Shown: piece after piece, positions 33,000 through 43,698 of the stretch
Layout: the number at the start of each line of letters is the position of its first letter
Position numbering within the stretch: position 1 is the stretch's first letter
Source of the DNA: Vanrija pseudolonga
Taxonomy: Eukaryota > Basidiomycota > Tremellomycetes > Trichosporonales > Trichosporonaceae
Assembly (NCBI RefSeq): GCF_020906515.1
Contig: NC_085849.1
Span: 434,001-498,000, forward strand
Length of the DNA stretch: 64,000 nucleotides
Direction of reading: 5' to 3'
Program-made: the position numbers and the translations under genes
The notes under the pieces: generated by a model
The model's input: the letters and a program-made list of their open reading frames with translations, nothing else
Database searches by the model: none
Told to the model about the DNA's origin: nothing

Positions 33000-35005
33000 A
33001 TGCCCAACCCCCTCCTCCTTCTCGCCCTCGCGCCCCTCGCGGCGGCGCTCACCACCGCCGAGCTCCGCCAGCGCTCAATCTACCAGGTCATCACCGACCG
33101 CTTCGCCCGCAGCGACGGCCGCTTTGACTCGTACTGCAACCCCGCAGAACACAGGTACTGCGGTGGAACATGGAAGGGCATCGAGCAGCAACTCAGCTAC
33201 ATCCAGGGCATGGGCTTTGACACTGGTGGGTGAACGTGGCGCCGCAGCGCGCAGCGTGCACATGTATTTGCAGCTGACAATTTACCAGTTTGGATTAGTC
33301 CAATCGTCGCCAACATCCCGGGCTTTGCGACCGCCAGCGGAGGCTTCCATGAAAGCTATCATGGTGAGGACGGCGGGACGAACGGGGACTGACCTTGGCA
33401 GGGTACTGGGCGTCTAATATCTTTGGTGGGTGTCCCTTGAGGCTGGACAGGATAGTGCACACCACTAACGGTGACGGCAGACCTCAACTCTCATTTTGGC
33501 GGGCAGCAGGATCTCAAGGATCTGTCGGCGGCGCTGCATGCCCGCGGCATGTATCTGATGGTGGACGTGGTCGCCAACCATGTCGGCGCAGATGACCAGT
33601 CGGGGCTCGGGCCAGAGTTCCAGCCGTCAGAGGATGTGTACGGCGTATTGAGCAACCCCAGCCACTACCACCGGTACTGCAAGGCCGGTGAGCACGGTAG
33701 CCAGCTGCAGAGCGAGATCTGTGAGTGTGCGTAATGGGGCAGCAACACTGACCGCAGGCTGGATCGACGACTACATGCCCGACCTCGACACTGAGAATCC
33801 TGTCGTGATCAAGACTCTGAACGACTGGATCCATCACTTGGTCAAAATCTTTGGCATAGACGCTATCCGTGTCGACACGGTCAAGCACGTCCGCAAAGAC
33901 TTTTGGCCCCCCTTTGTCGTTGCCTCGGGTGTGGCTGCCATCGGCGAGGTGTGGCACGGAGGTGGGTGGATTTGAGGCTGCGTGAAGTTGATCCATTCCC
34001 CAGACCCAGCCTACCTTCGCCCGTATCAGGAGAGAAGCATCGACAGTCTTCTCGACTACGCAACTTTCTACCACCTGAGGTATGAGCAAGCACACACACC
34101 CAGTACTCACGCCACAGACGAACATTCGAAAAGCCTCACGAGTATGGAATCGACGAACTCACGTCGATGATCACGCGTGTGCACAGGGACATGCCTGACC
34201 CGACACTTTTGGGATCGTTTGTCGAGTGCGTCCTGGCTGCACTTTGTGTGTGTGTACAGTGGCTGACAACACAGGAACCACGACACGTATCGTGTCGCGT
34301 CAGTCTCGCCCAACCCTGACCGAGCTGTATGTCACACGCATATGCGCGACAACTAACGCCCCACAGCTGCTCAAGAACGCGGCCATCTACCCGTTCATCA
34401 ACGATGGCTTCCCCATCATCTACCAAGGCCAGGAGCACGGCCTCCGTGGCGGCAGCGACCCCTTCAACCGTGAAGCCATCTGGTTGTTCGGTTACGCCCC
34501 CAACAAGCCAATGTACCTCGTCTTCCAGCGCCTCAACCTTGCTCGCCGGCGAGCAATGGAGACGTCTGGCTTCCACACTCTCCTCAAGCACCACAAGCTC
34601 GACCCCAAGACGGCCGTGCTTGTCAAGGGCCCGATGGTTTCAATGCTCACAAACTCGGGCTCTCTCGTCCTCCCGCGAGTCTACTACCTTCCGTCAGCCA
34701 TCACCGGCTATGCGCCGAAGATGCCAGTTGTCGATGTCCTCACGGGCCAGATCTTCGCCACGGACCCGTCTGGTGGCCTCGCGGCTACGATTGTCGCTGG
34801 CGAGCCGCGTGTCTTCCTTCCCTTCAGCGTGTTTGAGGGCAGGAAGGAAGTGCAGTGGCAGATGTCGGCGGCGGATCGCATTGCTGCTGCTCCTGCCATC
34901 GGACACAAGCGCGGAGCCGGCAGCATTTCGAGTGGCAAAACGCACAGCCGGTCGTCGAGTAAGGGCTCATCAATGTTTGGCTGGTTGAGAGGAGGGAGCA
35001 AGTGA
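33000..35005 (+). CDS. Secreted GH13 alpha-amylase
   Basis: Hydrolyses alpha-1,4 bonds in starch or glycogen. Nine exons (33000-33225, 33289-33363, 33402-33425, 33481-33720, 33758-33961, 34004-34079, 34118-34225, 34275-34326, 34367-35005) join to 547 residues; exon 3 is only 24 bases. A signal peptide is evident ([16 protein letters not shown]). GH13 regions: 'DVVANHV', '[12 protein letters not shown]' with nucleophile Asp near 227, 'AIGEVWHG' with acid/base Glu near 252, and 'ENHD' with the third Asp near 320; the spacing matches Taka-amylase. '[17 protein letters not shown]' and '[11 protein letters not shown]' are fungal alpha-amylase hallmarks. There is no starch-binding domain; the C-terminus ends in a Ser/Lys-rich tail ([13 protein letters not shown]) unusual for a secreted enzyme. 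No GPI signal seen. Confidence 0.93.
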
Positions 35006-35438
35006 AGTGGCGAGGTGGCTGACTGCCTTTGTGCAGTGGACATTCTGTAGCATCTAGAAGCAAGTTTTTTATGCATTGATCCTCATTTGGCAGTGGTGTA
35101 TTGTTTGTGTGGTGGCGCGGGTGATGGTGGTGATGGGCGGTGGCCTATGCGTTTCAGGCACGGCCGCCGCCCCGTTGACTCACCCTGCTAAAACAATCCA
35201 CAAATGTAGACGCGTTGTTGATTTCTCTTCTCTCTCTCTATCACTTCTTCTTCTCTTCACTCTTCCACTCTTCTTCACCTCTTGCACCTCTTGCGACCCC
35301 CTAGACACCTCCTCCTCTCTCCACAGGACACCTTCTAGACACCTCTAGATACATAGAACCACCCCTACCCCTCTTGACAGCGATTCCCTCCCGCAACGTC
35401 CCTTTCTTATCAGTGACACCTTCCTTCCCTCCCGCGCA
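35006..35438. other. Intergenic, pyrimidine-rich promoter
   Basis: From about 35220 to 35430 the plus strand is strongly CT-rich (runs of CTCTTC and CACCTCTT), a common fungal promoter feature just upstream of the RING-SNF2 gene. No gene seen. Confidence 0.5.
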
Positions 35439-38400
35439 ATGGTCAAGTACACCAACGCGCCGGGACAGGCCCCTTCCGCGGAGTGGGTGCTGGAGGTCGC
35501 GCGCGCCGCGACGGGCGAGGACGAGTCGGGCGCAGACGAGGTGAGTGATGCAACATGGCGCGCGAGGTCCACTCATCCGTGATGATCCGCGCTCACACCC
35601 CAGCCCTTCCCCGATGAGCTCGCCCCCCTCCTCCCAGCCATAACGAAGTTCCTCACCACGAACCCGGGCGACACGCACTTCTTATTCGAACGCGCGGTGG
35701 CCGGAAAGCCCAAGGTCGGAGGCAACGGCTTCGGGTCGGTGACGTGCATGGAGGACTTATGTTGGAACGACCACGTCCTGACCGCCGACCCCGAGCTGCC
35801 TGATGGCGGCCGCGCCGCCGGCATTGGCAGCTTCTACGAGTACTCCCTGCACTGCCAGGAGGAAAAGCATGTCAGATACCGCGATGAGCGCTTGGCCAAG
35901 ATGGTGAGTGGCGTCAGCCGGCGCTGAACTGACGGATAGGGTGTTGTCATTCCGAGCGGCCAGGTGGCCATCTTGCCACAGGACATTGTTGGCGAGACTG
36001 AAGGCAACGCTGTTGCGGGTCCGAGCCGCGCTGTTGCGCCAACGTCGGCGCAGCAGGACGCTGCCAGGTATGACAGTGATGACGACATCCTGCCCACTGC
36101 CGCGCCGTCGAGCAGCACCTTCAAGGCCACCGCGTCGAGCCCGACGCGCGCGACCTCTTCTGCGTGGCCATCACAGTCGTCGTCCAGCGGTTTGCGCGAC
36201 CACAGCATCAACACGCTCGACTCGCTCCCTTCCCCGCGCGCGAGCATAGACAAGGGCAAGTACAGAGCCCAGCCGGCAGTTGTCGACAGTGACTCGGACG
36301 ACGAGATCTTGTTCATGGGCGGCAGCGGCCCGACCAAGAAGCGCCCTACCGCCACCCTTACGGTCTTGTCCGACGACGAGGACGAGGTAAAGCCAGCCCC
36401 TAGATCGTCACAGAGCACCCCCTCCCAGCGCAAGTTCAAGACGGACCCTTCGCAGCCTTGGATTCAAGTCTGGAACTCGTTGACGATGAGCGAGAAGATG
36501 AAGACGGTGTCGATGGAGCGTTCAGATCTCAAGAAGCGTACCGCGACTCTGTGGGTAGCTAGGCGCTACAGTGTTGTCAGCTAACACTTCCAGTACCAAG
36601 AACAAGGGATTGAGAGCTCTCACCAGCGGCCAGAGGATGGAGCTCAGTGACCGCTTGACCCACCTGAATGCCATTCTCCAGTCGGGAGGCGTCAAGTCGT
36701 GGACACCGCCAAGCGTCCAGGTGATGGAGCTCGTTCACGTCTACATCATGAACCAGCGCCTCCGCGAGACCATTCCCAACCTTGTTAGTCGAGCTGTCAT
36801 GGGAAAGGGCGTACAAGGTGGCTGACGAATCAGACTTGGCCTGGAAAGGGCTCTACTGCGCCCAGCTTAGGCGACCTCGCGATCCAGGCTACAGTCAAGC
36901 CCGATCCTGCGACGAGGATCCCAGGGATCCCTACCCAGCCGGAGGCGGGGCCGTCGACAGCTGCATTTGCAGTGCCTGTCGTTAGACGTGGGTTGTCGGA
37001 GCACCACTGATGTACTAACCCCTCAGCTGATGGAGTTGTGCCCCCTCCCCCGGAGCTTCAGGCGGCCTGGAACGCGATGGACCGCCCAAGCCAAGTGCAG
37101 CAGTGTGAGGCTGAGCACAGATCGCTCTCCGCCTACTACGCCACCTTGATGTAAGTCAGCGCACGACCTTGATGCCATGAGCAGCTCTGACACAGATAGG
37201 AACCCTATTGTCCATGGTCCCCTCCGTCAGTTCGTGGGAGACCGCATGCTCAAGCTCCGCGAATGGATCCACTACATCCAAAGTGGTCGCCCTGCCCAGT
37301 GGGAACCTACTCCCAACATCCTCCTCAGGACCTTCCCCAACCTCCCGAGGATCTTCCAGCCCCAGATTCGTCAGGCATTGCTTGGCCTCCCTGGCGCATT
37401 AGGCCTTGCCGGTTTGGCAGGTATTGCTCCAGGTGGCGAGGGTGCAGGTGCCATCGACCCCGAAGAGTACATGCCCGAGCGACCACTTGGCCAAGAGTAA
37501 GTCGGTGGTGCCGGGGCGGAGACTGAACTCATAGCCTGAACACGTTCCTCCAAGACTCGTTTTCAGACTTTAACGAAGACACCACCATCGAGGAGGGTAT
37601 GAAGACCCTAGGGCTGGCCACACTACAGGACAAGCTTCCTGGGGCGCTGTTCTCCTTGATGCCACACCAAGTTCTAGGGGTCGCTTTCATGGTCAAGCGC
37701 GAGGAGAGCAGCAAGGCACCCTTCGGCGGTTTGCTCTGTGATGCCATGGGTAAGTCATTGCTCCTTCCTTTTCCACCCCATTCGGACTGACACGCTACAG
37801 GTCTGGGCAAGACTGTCCAGTGCATCGCTCTCATGCTTGTTCGTGACAAGCGTCCGTCAGACTTTAAAAGGTCTCCTCAGCTGGTGGTGGCTCCCGTCGC
37901 TGTCCTCGCTCAATGGAAGCAGGAGATTGAGGACAAGACGACCAAGAACATCAAGGTGTTCATTCACCACGGTGGAAGCCGCGCCAAGACGCCTGCTCAG
38001 TTGAAGCAGTACGACGTTGTGATCACGACGTACGGTGTCGTCAAGTCTGAGGCCAAGCTCAAGGTGAGTCTTGTGGCCAATTGTTCCCTTGCAACACGCG
38101 CTAACGTTGCAGAACAAGAAGCAGCGTAAGGAGGCCCGTGAGGCGGCACGCCAGCGCGACCGCGACTCGTTTGACGAGTCGGACGACGATGACATTAGGC
38201 CGCTACAAAAGGGCCCATTGTTCCGCACCAAGTGGTTCCGGGTGTTCCTTGACGAGGCTCACGAGGTCAGTTCGCAACTACGGTTATCTGCTCATAGTAT
38301 GCTGACCCCCCCAGGTGAGGAACAAGAACACGATTGGCGCCAAGGCGATTATGGACCTCGACCTCCTGCACCCGTGGTACCTGACTGGAACCCCAATTGT

Positions 38401-40080
38401 AAACACTCTTTCGGACATTGGCCCAGCCCTTCGATTCATCGGTGCGATGGACGACGAGGAGTTCAGGAACCGCGTGGCCAGGATTGAGAAGAAGAAGCCT
38501 CGTCTTGCGGCCAAACGTACCCAGGCTATCCTGAAGCCTTTGATGGTGAGGCGCAACAAGGACACCGAGATCAACGGCGTTCGTATCCTCAACCTCCCGC
38601 CAAAGACAACCGTGATGGACCCGCTGGGCTTCACAGCCGAGGAGCGCGCGATTTACTCGGCCCTTGAGCGACGTGCTCAAATCAGAGTGAACAAGTTCAT
38701 CAAGCAAGGCACCTTGATGAAGAACTACTCGGTTGTCCTCGTCCTCCTCACTCGCCTGAGGCAATGTGTCAACCACCCGTGGCTGCTCCGCCGAGCACCT
38801 GGCGACGAGCGAGAGGACGACATGATGGTGTCTGACGACGTTTTCGGAGGCATGGACCAATACCGTTCTCAGGATGCCGACGAGTATGGTCGAGCCGTCG
38901 CCCTTCTCGGCGCGCCTGCCGTGGAGGCGCTGCGCCAAAAGCTCGAGGACCGCTACAAGGCGATGACTTCAGATGCCGACGGCCAGCCTCAAGACTTAGA
39001 GTGCAGCATCTGTTATGAGCCTTTCGACGGCAAGGAGGTCATTTCAAGTTGTGGCCACATGTACTGCCCTTCGTGCATTACGGGCCTGTACGAGCAGCCA
39101 CTCCGCGACGCCGCTGGCCTCACCGACGAACAAGCTGAGCGTGGCTCCCGCAACTGCCCAATGTGCCGTGAGGTCCTTGAGAAGGGCCGGTTCTTCCGTG
39201 CGTGCGCCATCTACAATCCGCCGCCTCCGGAGAAGGACGAGGCGGAGGAAGAGGAGGAAGAGGATGTCAAGCCCGCCGACCGCAAGCCTGTCGACCGCAA
39301 GGGCAAGGGCAAGAAGCGAGCCGTGAGTGAGATTACCTGTGACCCGTCTGACGTTTCGAAGAGCGACACCAAAGACTTCTTTGAGAAGAAGCCGAAGCTC
39401 GAGAAGGGCAAGGGCAAGGCTGAGGATGTTGACAGCGACCAAGACGAGTTGATTGAGGAAGTGATCACTCCGTCGACCAAGATGGTCAAGCTTCTCGAGC
39501 TGGTCAAGAGCTACCTCGCCGAGGATCCAAACGTCAAGATCCTCATCTTCTCCCAGTTTGTCCAGTTCATTGACATTCTCGGCGACTTCCTGTACCAGCA
39601 CAACATTCGCAAGCTCGACTACACCGGCCGCATGTCACAAGGCGAGCGCGAGGAGGCGATCCGCCGATTCAAGATGCCGCCCCAGGTCAACAGATCCGTT
39701 CCTGTCCTGCTGCTCTCCACGAAGGCGGGAGGCGTTGGCTTGAACTTGACGGTGGCGTCCAAGGTCATCTGCTGCGACTTGGCTGTGAGTGTGGCGACAC
39801 ATCATGATATCAGTGCTAATGAGCTCAGTGGAACCCGGCTACAGAGCAGCAGGCAGTGGACCGCTGCCACCGTATCGGCCAGAGCCTCCCTGTGCACGTT
39901 GAGCGCCTTGTGATTGAAGAGACGGTGGAGGACCGCCTTCTGGAGATCCAGAAGCACAAGGGCCTGCTTGCCGATGGTGCCATGGGCGAGGGTGACATTG
40001 GCAAGCTGGGCAGGTTGTCGGTCGAGGACATTCGCCGCCTGTTCGCTATCGACCGTGACCACGCCCAGGAGGATGACTAG
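35439..40080 (+). CDS. SNF2-family helicase with embedded RING finger (Rad5/Uls1 class)
   Basis: Twelve exons join to about 1376 residues (35439-35540, 35604-35903, 35940-36550, 36594-36783, 36834-36987, 37027-37150, 37200-37496, 37535-37749, 37801-38063, 38113-38265, 38315-39784, 39829-40080). The N-terminal ~600 residues are acidic and Ser-rich with little recognisable structure. The ATPase starts at 'LMPHQVLGVAFMVKRE'. Walker A reads DAMGLGKT, motif II LDEAHE, motif III 'WYLTGTPIVN'. A C3HC4 RING lies between the lobes (CSICYEPF, SCGHMYCPSC, CPMC), then lobe 2 with 'STKAGGVGLNLT' and 'DRCHRIGQ'. RING inside SNF2 marks translocases such as Rad5, HLTF and Uls1, which ubiquitylate or strip SUMO-/DNA-bound proteins. 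No HIRAN domain is visible, favouring Uls1/Rrp-like over Rad5. Nuclear, DNA-repair-related role is inferred. Confidence 0.9.
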
Positions 40081-40668
40081 GGTGCCGTCATCGGCGTTGT
40101 TTCGGTCTTCATGTTCCTTGCAATTAATTCAATTGAGTACTGTAGTCGCTCGGTAGACTGTAGAAAAGCGCCGTTGAGGGCGTATGTGTATGTGAGCAGT
40201 TGTCATGTGTGAAAACGTTGCAGTGACTGCTGTTGCCCTCAACCCCAATACGGCTTGAATGCTCTCAGCTTCGTGTATCCGCGACCGTCTCACCCTCTCC
40301 TCGAACTCATCTGATCGTCACCATCCCAGCGACCCCCCCCCCCCCCCCCGACGACGAGTCCGCCGCGGTTGGGGTGGAAACAGCCAATGGCGTGGTAACG
40401 CGGGGCTCTGTTGCTGGTCGGTGGACATGGTGTGTGCGAGTGAGCAAGGTGGTGTCCCCGTGGGCGAGGTGGGTCAGTTATCATCGCGCGCACACACGGA
40501 GCGGAGCATCTGACCCATCGTTGACGAGTGCTCCAACCGCCATGTGACAGACATGTGATCAGTGGCCGCGAGCACGCCGCATCGACTCTGCAGCCGAGCG
40601 AGCCTTCCTGTTCCCCCGCAAGCCTTCCTTCCTTGTTCACGGCCATTCATAGGGAAGTACAAGAGCAA
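40081..40668. other. Intergenic with poly-C tract
   Basis: Between two genes that both end here. Contains an uninterrupted run of 17 C at about 40333-40349 and otherwise nothing I can interpret. Confidence 0.5.
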
Positions 40669-40994
40669 TTACTGGTTGAGCTTCTTGAACTCCTCCTGAA
40701 GCTGGCAACGTCAGCATGGCTCTGGCCCCATCCACTCGCGGGTCACCCACCTGCTCGCGCGTCTTGGGCTGCTCGAGCGCCGCGGCGGCCTGGCTGCCAA
40801 TCTGCTGGATGCCGGGCGTGTTGAACGCCTGCGCGGCGTCGCTGACGAGCCCGGGCGTCTTGCCAGCCACTAGGTCGGCGGGGTTGTTGGTCGTGGCCGG
40901 GTGGGGCTGGGTCGTGAACTCTGCGGGGGGTGTTAGCTGGGTGGCCTTGCTGGGGAGAGAGGCGGAGTCACGCACGCTGCTCCTTGTCGGACAT
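40669..40994 (-). CDS. Small conserved-looking protein, unknown
   Basis: Three exons (40994-40976, 40920-40751, 40701-40669) with good GTGCGT/GTGGGT donors and CAG acceptors join in frame to 73 residues. It starts MSDKEQQFTTQ and ends LQEEFKKLNQ. The middle is helical and Ala/Gln-rich ('IQQIGSQAAAALEQPKTREQ'). There is no signal peptide or membrane segment. It could be a small soluble stress or mitochondrial protein, but I recognise no family. The precise splicing across three exons is the main evidence that it is real. Confidence 0.62.
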
Positions 40995-41288
40995 GGTGTG
41001 ATGCTGATGTGGGTGGTTGAGACAGTGTTGGGTTTAAGTACCCGCGTGTGTGTCGTCGGCTGGCTCAGTGGCGAGTGGCGGGCACCAAGCGACAGCCCAG
41101 ACGATGACGTTTGTGGCCCACCCCACCCTGCAACCCACCCCACAATGCACCCCTTATCCAGTCCCCCCACTAACAACCTCGCTCCGAGCCGGCCGGTGGA
41201 CACTGCGGTGGACACTGCCGGCAAGCACTCAAGTTCTGGAAACGCGCGTCATGTCGCCGATACAACAACAACAACAATACCACCACCA

Positions 41289-42788
41289 ATGCTCAGCCTA
41301 CGGCTCGCGCTGCGGCGCGCCAGGCCACCACCGACACTATTGCGGGGCATAGCCAGCAGCTCAATATCCCGCTCGTCGCGGCCCCCGCGCCCAGACATGG
41401 CCGCGCCGTCCGCTACCCCTGCCGCGGGCGAGACGTTCGCGTCGGCGAGCTCCAGCTCTACCTCGAGCTCGCAGCACCCGTTCTCGCTGCCGGACGAGAA
41501 GCGCGCCGGGCCGCACTCCCGCACCGGCGCGGACGATGCGGACGCTCACGCAAATACACGGCCGGTGCCGCGCGTGCGGGATCCCGTGCGCGGCCCGAGC
41601 GGGCCCGTCGACCTCGGCGAGGGGGCGTCGTCAGCTGGTGCTGGCAGCAGCGGCAGCGAGACGGTGCCCCCTACGACAAGTGCAGCGAACACTGGCGCGA
41701 GTGTGCCGGAGACTGGGCCATTCAGCCGGCCGCATTTCGAGGACGCGCCCGGGCTGTCGACGCCTACGCCGACGCCGAGCGCGCAGGACACCAGCGACGC
41801 CGCGGCAGATTTCGCGGCGGCAGCCAAGGCCGAAGCCGCGACGATGGAGTCCGCCGAAGCGTCCGCAGCGGCCGCAGCTGACACGGTCGCTGCGGCTGCC
41901 GACCTGCTCCCCGCGGTCCCAGACGCGCAGTACCACCACCGCGTGCCGCAGCACCCGTTCAACACGCACCTGTTCGTCAACACCCTCGAGCGCGCCGCTG
42001 TGCCCGCCCCAAATGCGCGCGTGCTGATGGAGGGCGTGCGCGGCCTGATCACGGCGCGCACGCAGCGCGCAGTCGACACGCAGCTGTCCGTCGAGGAGAT
42101 GGACAACAACGCGTACCTCTTCAAAGCGGCGCTCAGCGAGCTGCGTACCGAGATGAGCACGCGCGCGAGGAACGACGGGCTCAAGCTGCGCGCGGTGGCC
42201 AACGCCATCCGCCGCGAGGTCGACGGGCTGGACCAGACGATCAAGGAGAGCGTGCTGCAGATGAAGCACGAGTGAGTGCTCTCTGGGGAGTGGCAGTGAT
42301 CGGTGTTAACCCGCGCCCGCAGCATCGAAATCGACATGAACAACCGCAAGGCCGAGACGACGGCCGAGCTCAAGCGCTTCGACATCGCAGTCGAGGAGAT
42401 CAACAACAAGTTCACCATCTCGCTCGGCGAGCTCCGCACCGACATTGAAAGCAGTAAATGGGACGCGACGCGGCGTGCCATCGCGGTGATTATCACGCTG
42501 GTCATGTTCGGCGTCGTCATGTCGACGGTCACGATGGGCGCTGCGAAGGAGGAGAAGGAGAAGGCGGAGAAGGAGGAGAAGGAGAAGGCGGCGATGAAGG
42601 ACGCCGCGGTGGGCCCGGACGAGCACCTCGACGACCACGCGTACGAGCACGCGGCGCACCATGTCGACCCGGCCCTCAACTCGCGCGTCGACCAGCTGCT
42701 CGTGGACCGTGCGGTTCTCGACCGGGATATCTTGGCTGGCAAGGCTTTGGCCAAGAAGGAGAAGGAGAAGGAGGCGGGCAGGATATAA
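41289..42788 (+). CDS. MCUR1/Fmp32-like (DUF1640) mitochondrial coiled-coil protein
   Basis: Two exons (41289-42271, 42323-42788) encode 482 residues. The start is followed by a mitochondrial presequence rich in Arg and Ser (LRLALRRARPPPTLLRG). A Ser/Ala/Pro-rich low-complexity linker runs to about 215. The conserved DUF1640 part begins 'FNTHLFVNTLERAAV', continues through long heptads ('SALSELRTEM', 'LDQTIKESVLQMKHD', 'FDIAVEEINNKFTISLGELRTDIES') and ends in a membrane helix (AVIITLVMFGVVMSTV). The homologues, yeast Fmp32 and human MCUR1/CCDC90, are inner-membrane proteins linked to cytochrome oxidase assembly, proline metabolism or calcium uniporter regulation. The extra acidic/His C-terminal tail of about 75 residues is not typical. 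Family assignment is firm; exact role is not. Confidence 0.87.
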
Positions 42789-42953
42789 TGGGCTTTGGTT
42801 GGCATTGTACTCTACACATCACTCATCTGCATACATCTCACACTGGGCCTGTGGTTGTGACCGAGCAGCGAGTGCCTGTTGCTTATCAAAACAAGCAAAT
42901 AGGAATCAAAAATAAATAGGATTGCAAACCAAATCTCAGCCCCAGAGCCAATC

Positions 42954-42978
42954 AAAAACCGAGGATCCAAAGATCCTC
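42954..42978 (-). terminator. Candidate Pol III terminator after the tRNA
   Basis: Downstream of the tRNA on the minus strand lies a perfect 7-bp hairpin (GAGGATC, loop, GATCCTC at 42961-42978) followed by five T residues (42954-42958). A run of four or more T is the normal Pol III stop signal. The hairpin may be incidental. Confidence 0.5.
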
Positions 42979-42982
42979 AAGA

Positions 42983-43071
42983 TACACCGTAAGGGAGTCG
43001 AACCCCTGCCGCGTCGATTCAAATTAATTTCTAAATGGCAACGACGCATGATACCGTTTCACCAACGGTGT
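42983..43071 (-). tRNA. tRNA, probably Gly(GCC), with an intron
   Basis: A full cloverleaf of 71 bases plus an 18-base intron can be folded. Acceptor stem ACACCGT pairs with ACGGTGT, with discriminator A. The D arm is GTGA/TCAT with a GG-containing loop. Anticodon stem CGTCG/CGACG encloses TTGCCA, the intron (TTTAGAAATTAATTTGAA), then T, placing the intron after position 37 as in eukaryotic nuclear tRNAs. The T arm is AGGGG TTCGACT CCCTT. The anticodon reads GCC. A1:U72 is unusual for tRNA-Gly, which normally starts G1:C72, so the isotype is less sure than the gene itself. The internal B box (GGTTCGACTCC) is near consensus. Confidence 0.82.
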
Positions 43072-43698
43072 AATGATTGATTAGGAAACCAATTGTATTT
43101 GCGGTTCGTACGGCGCGGTTATGAGCGAACCCTGCCCAATCTCAGGCTCCAACCCCGCAGTTCCTGTGCCCGCTTCATGCGGCGTTGTCTTTGTCTTTAT
43201 GCGGGTGTCGGCGGGGCGATTTCGGCTGTGCAGAGCGTGGGGTCTTACGTGGAGGACGCTCCGTTTCAGTCATATCCCGAGGCCGCGGTCGCTCCCCATA
43301 GTGTCAGCCGGAGTGGTCGAAGTGTTTGTACTTATCGGCGTTGACGCGCCAAGGGATCTCCGTGCGCGTTCAAGTAAGTTTGGGTAGGGGTGGTGGTGGA
43401 GCTTTGGAGCTAGGCCTCCCGAGACTGAGGAGGGGTCGGCAGCACCTCTGGGGCCTAGTCCCCGTCGCGTGACATTGTTGAAACCCGGAAAACAATAGTG
43501 TATTCCTATATTCCTAAAGCCACACCTTACCTCGAAAGTGGAGGTCAGTCTTGCCGATCATGATCTTGTCTTCTCGACGATCCACTCGACGCGCCTCGTC
43601 CGCCCCCTTCCCACGACTTATGGCGCAAACCACCCACTTCCAACTGTACTCTGCCGCATCTGGCAACGGCACACGCAGAGGGAACAACCACCGCCGCC
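43072..43698. other. Intergenic upstream of RdRP
   Basis: Holds the tRNA 5' flank and the RdRP promoter. No additional gene recognised. Confidence 0.45.
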
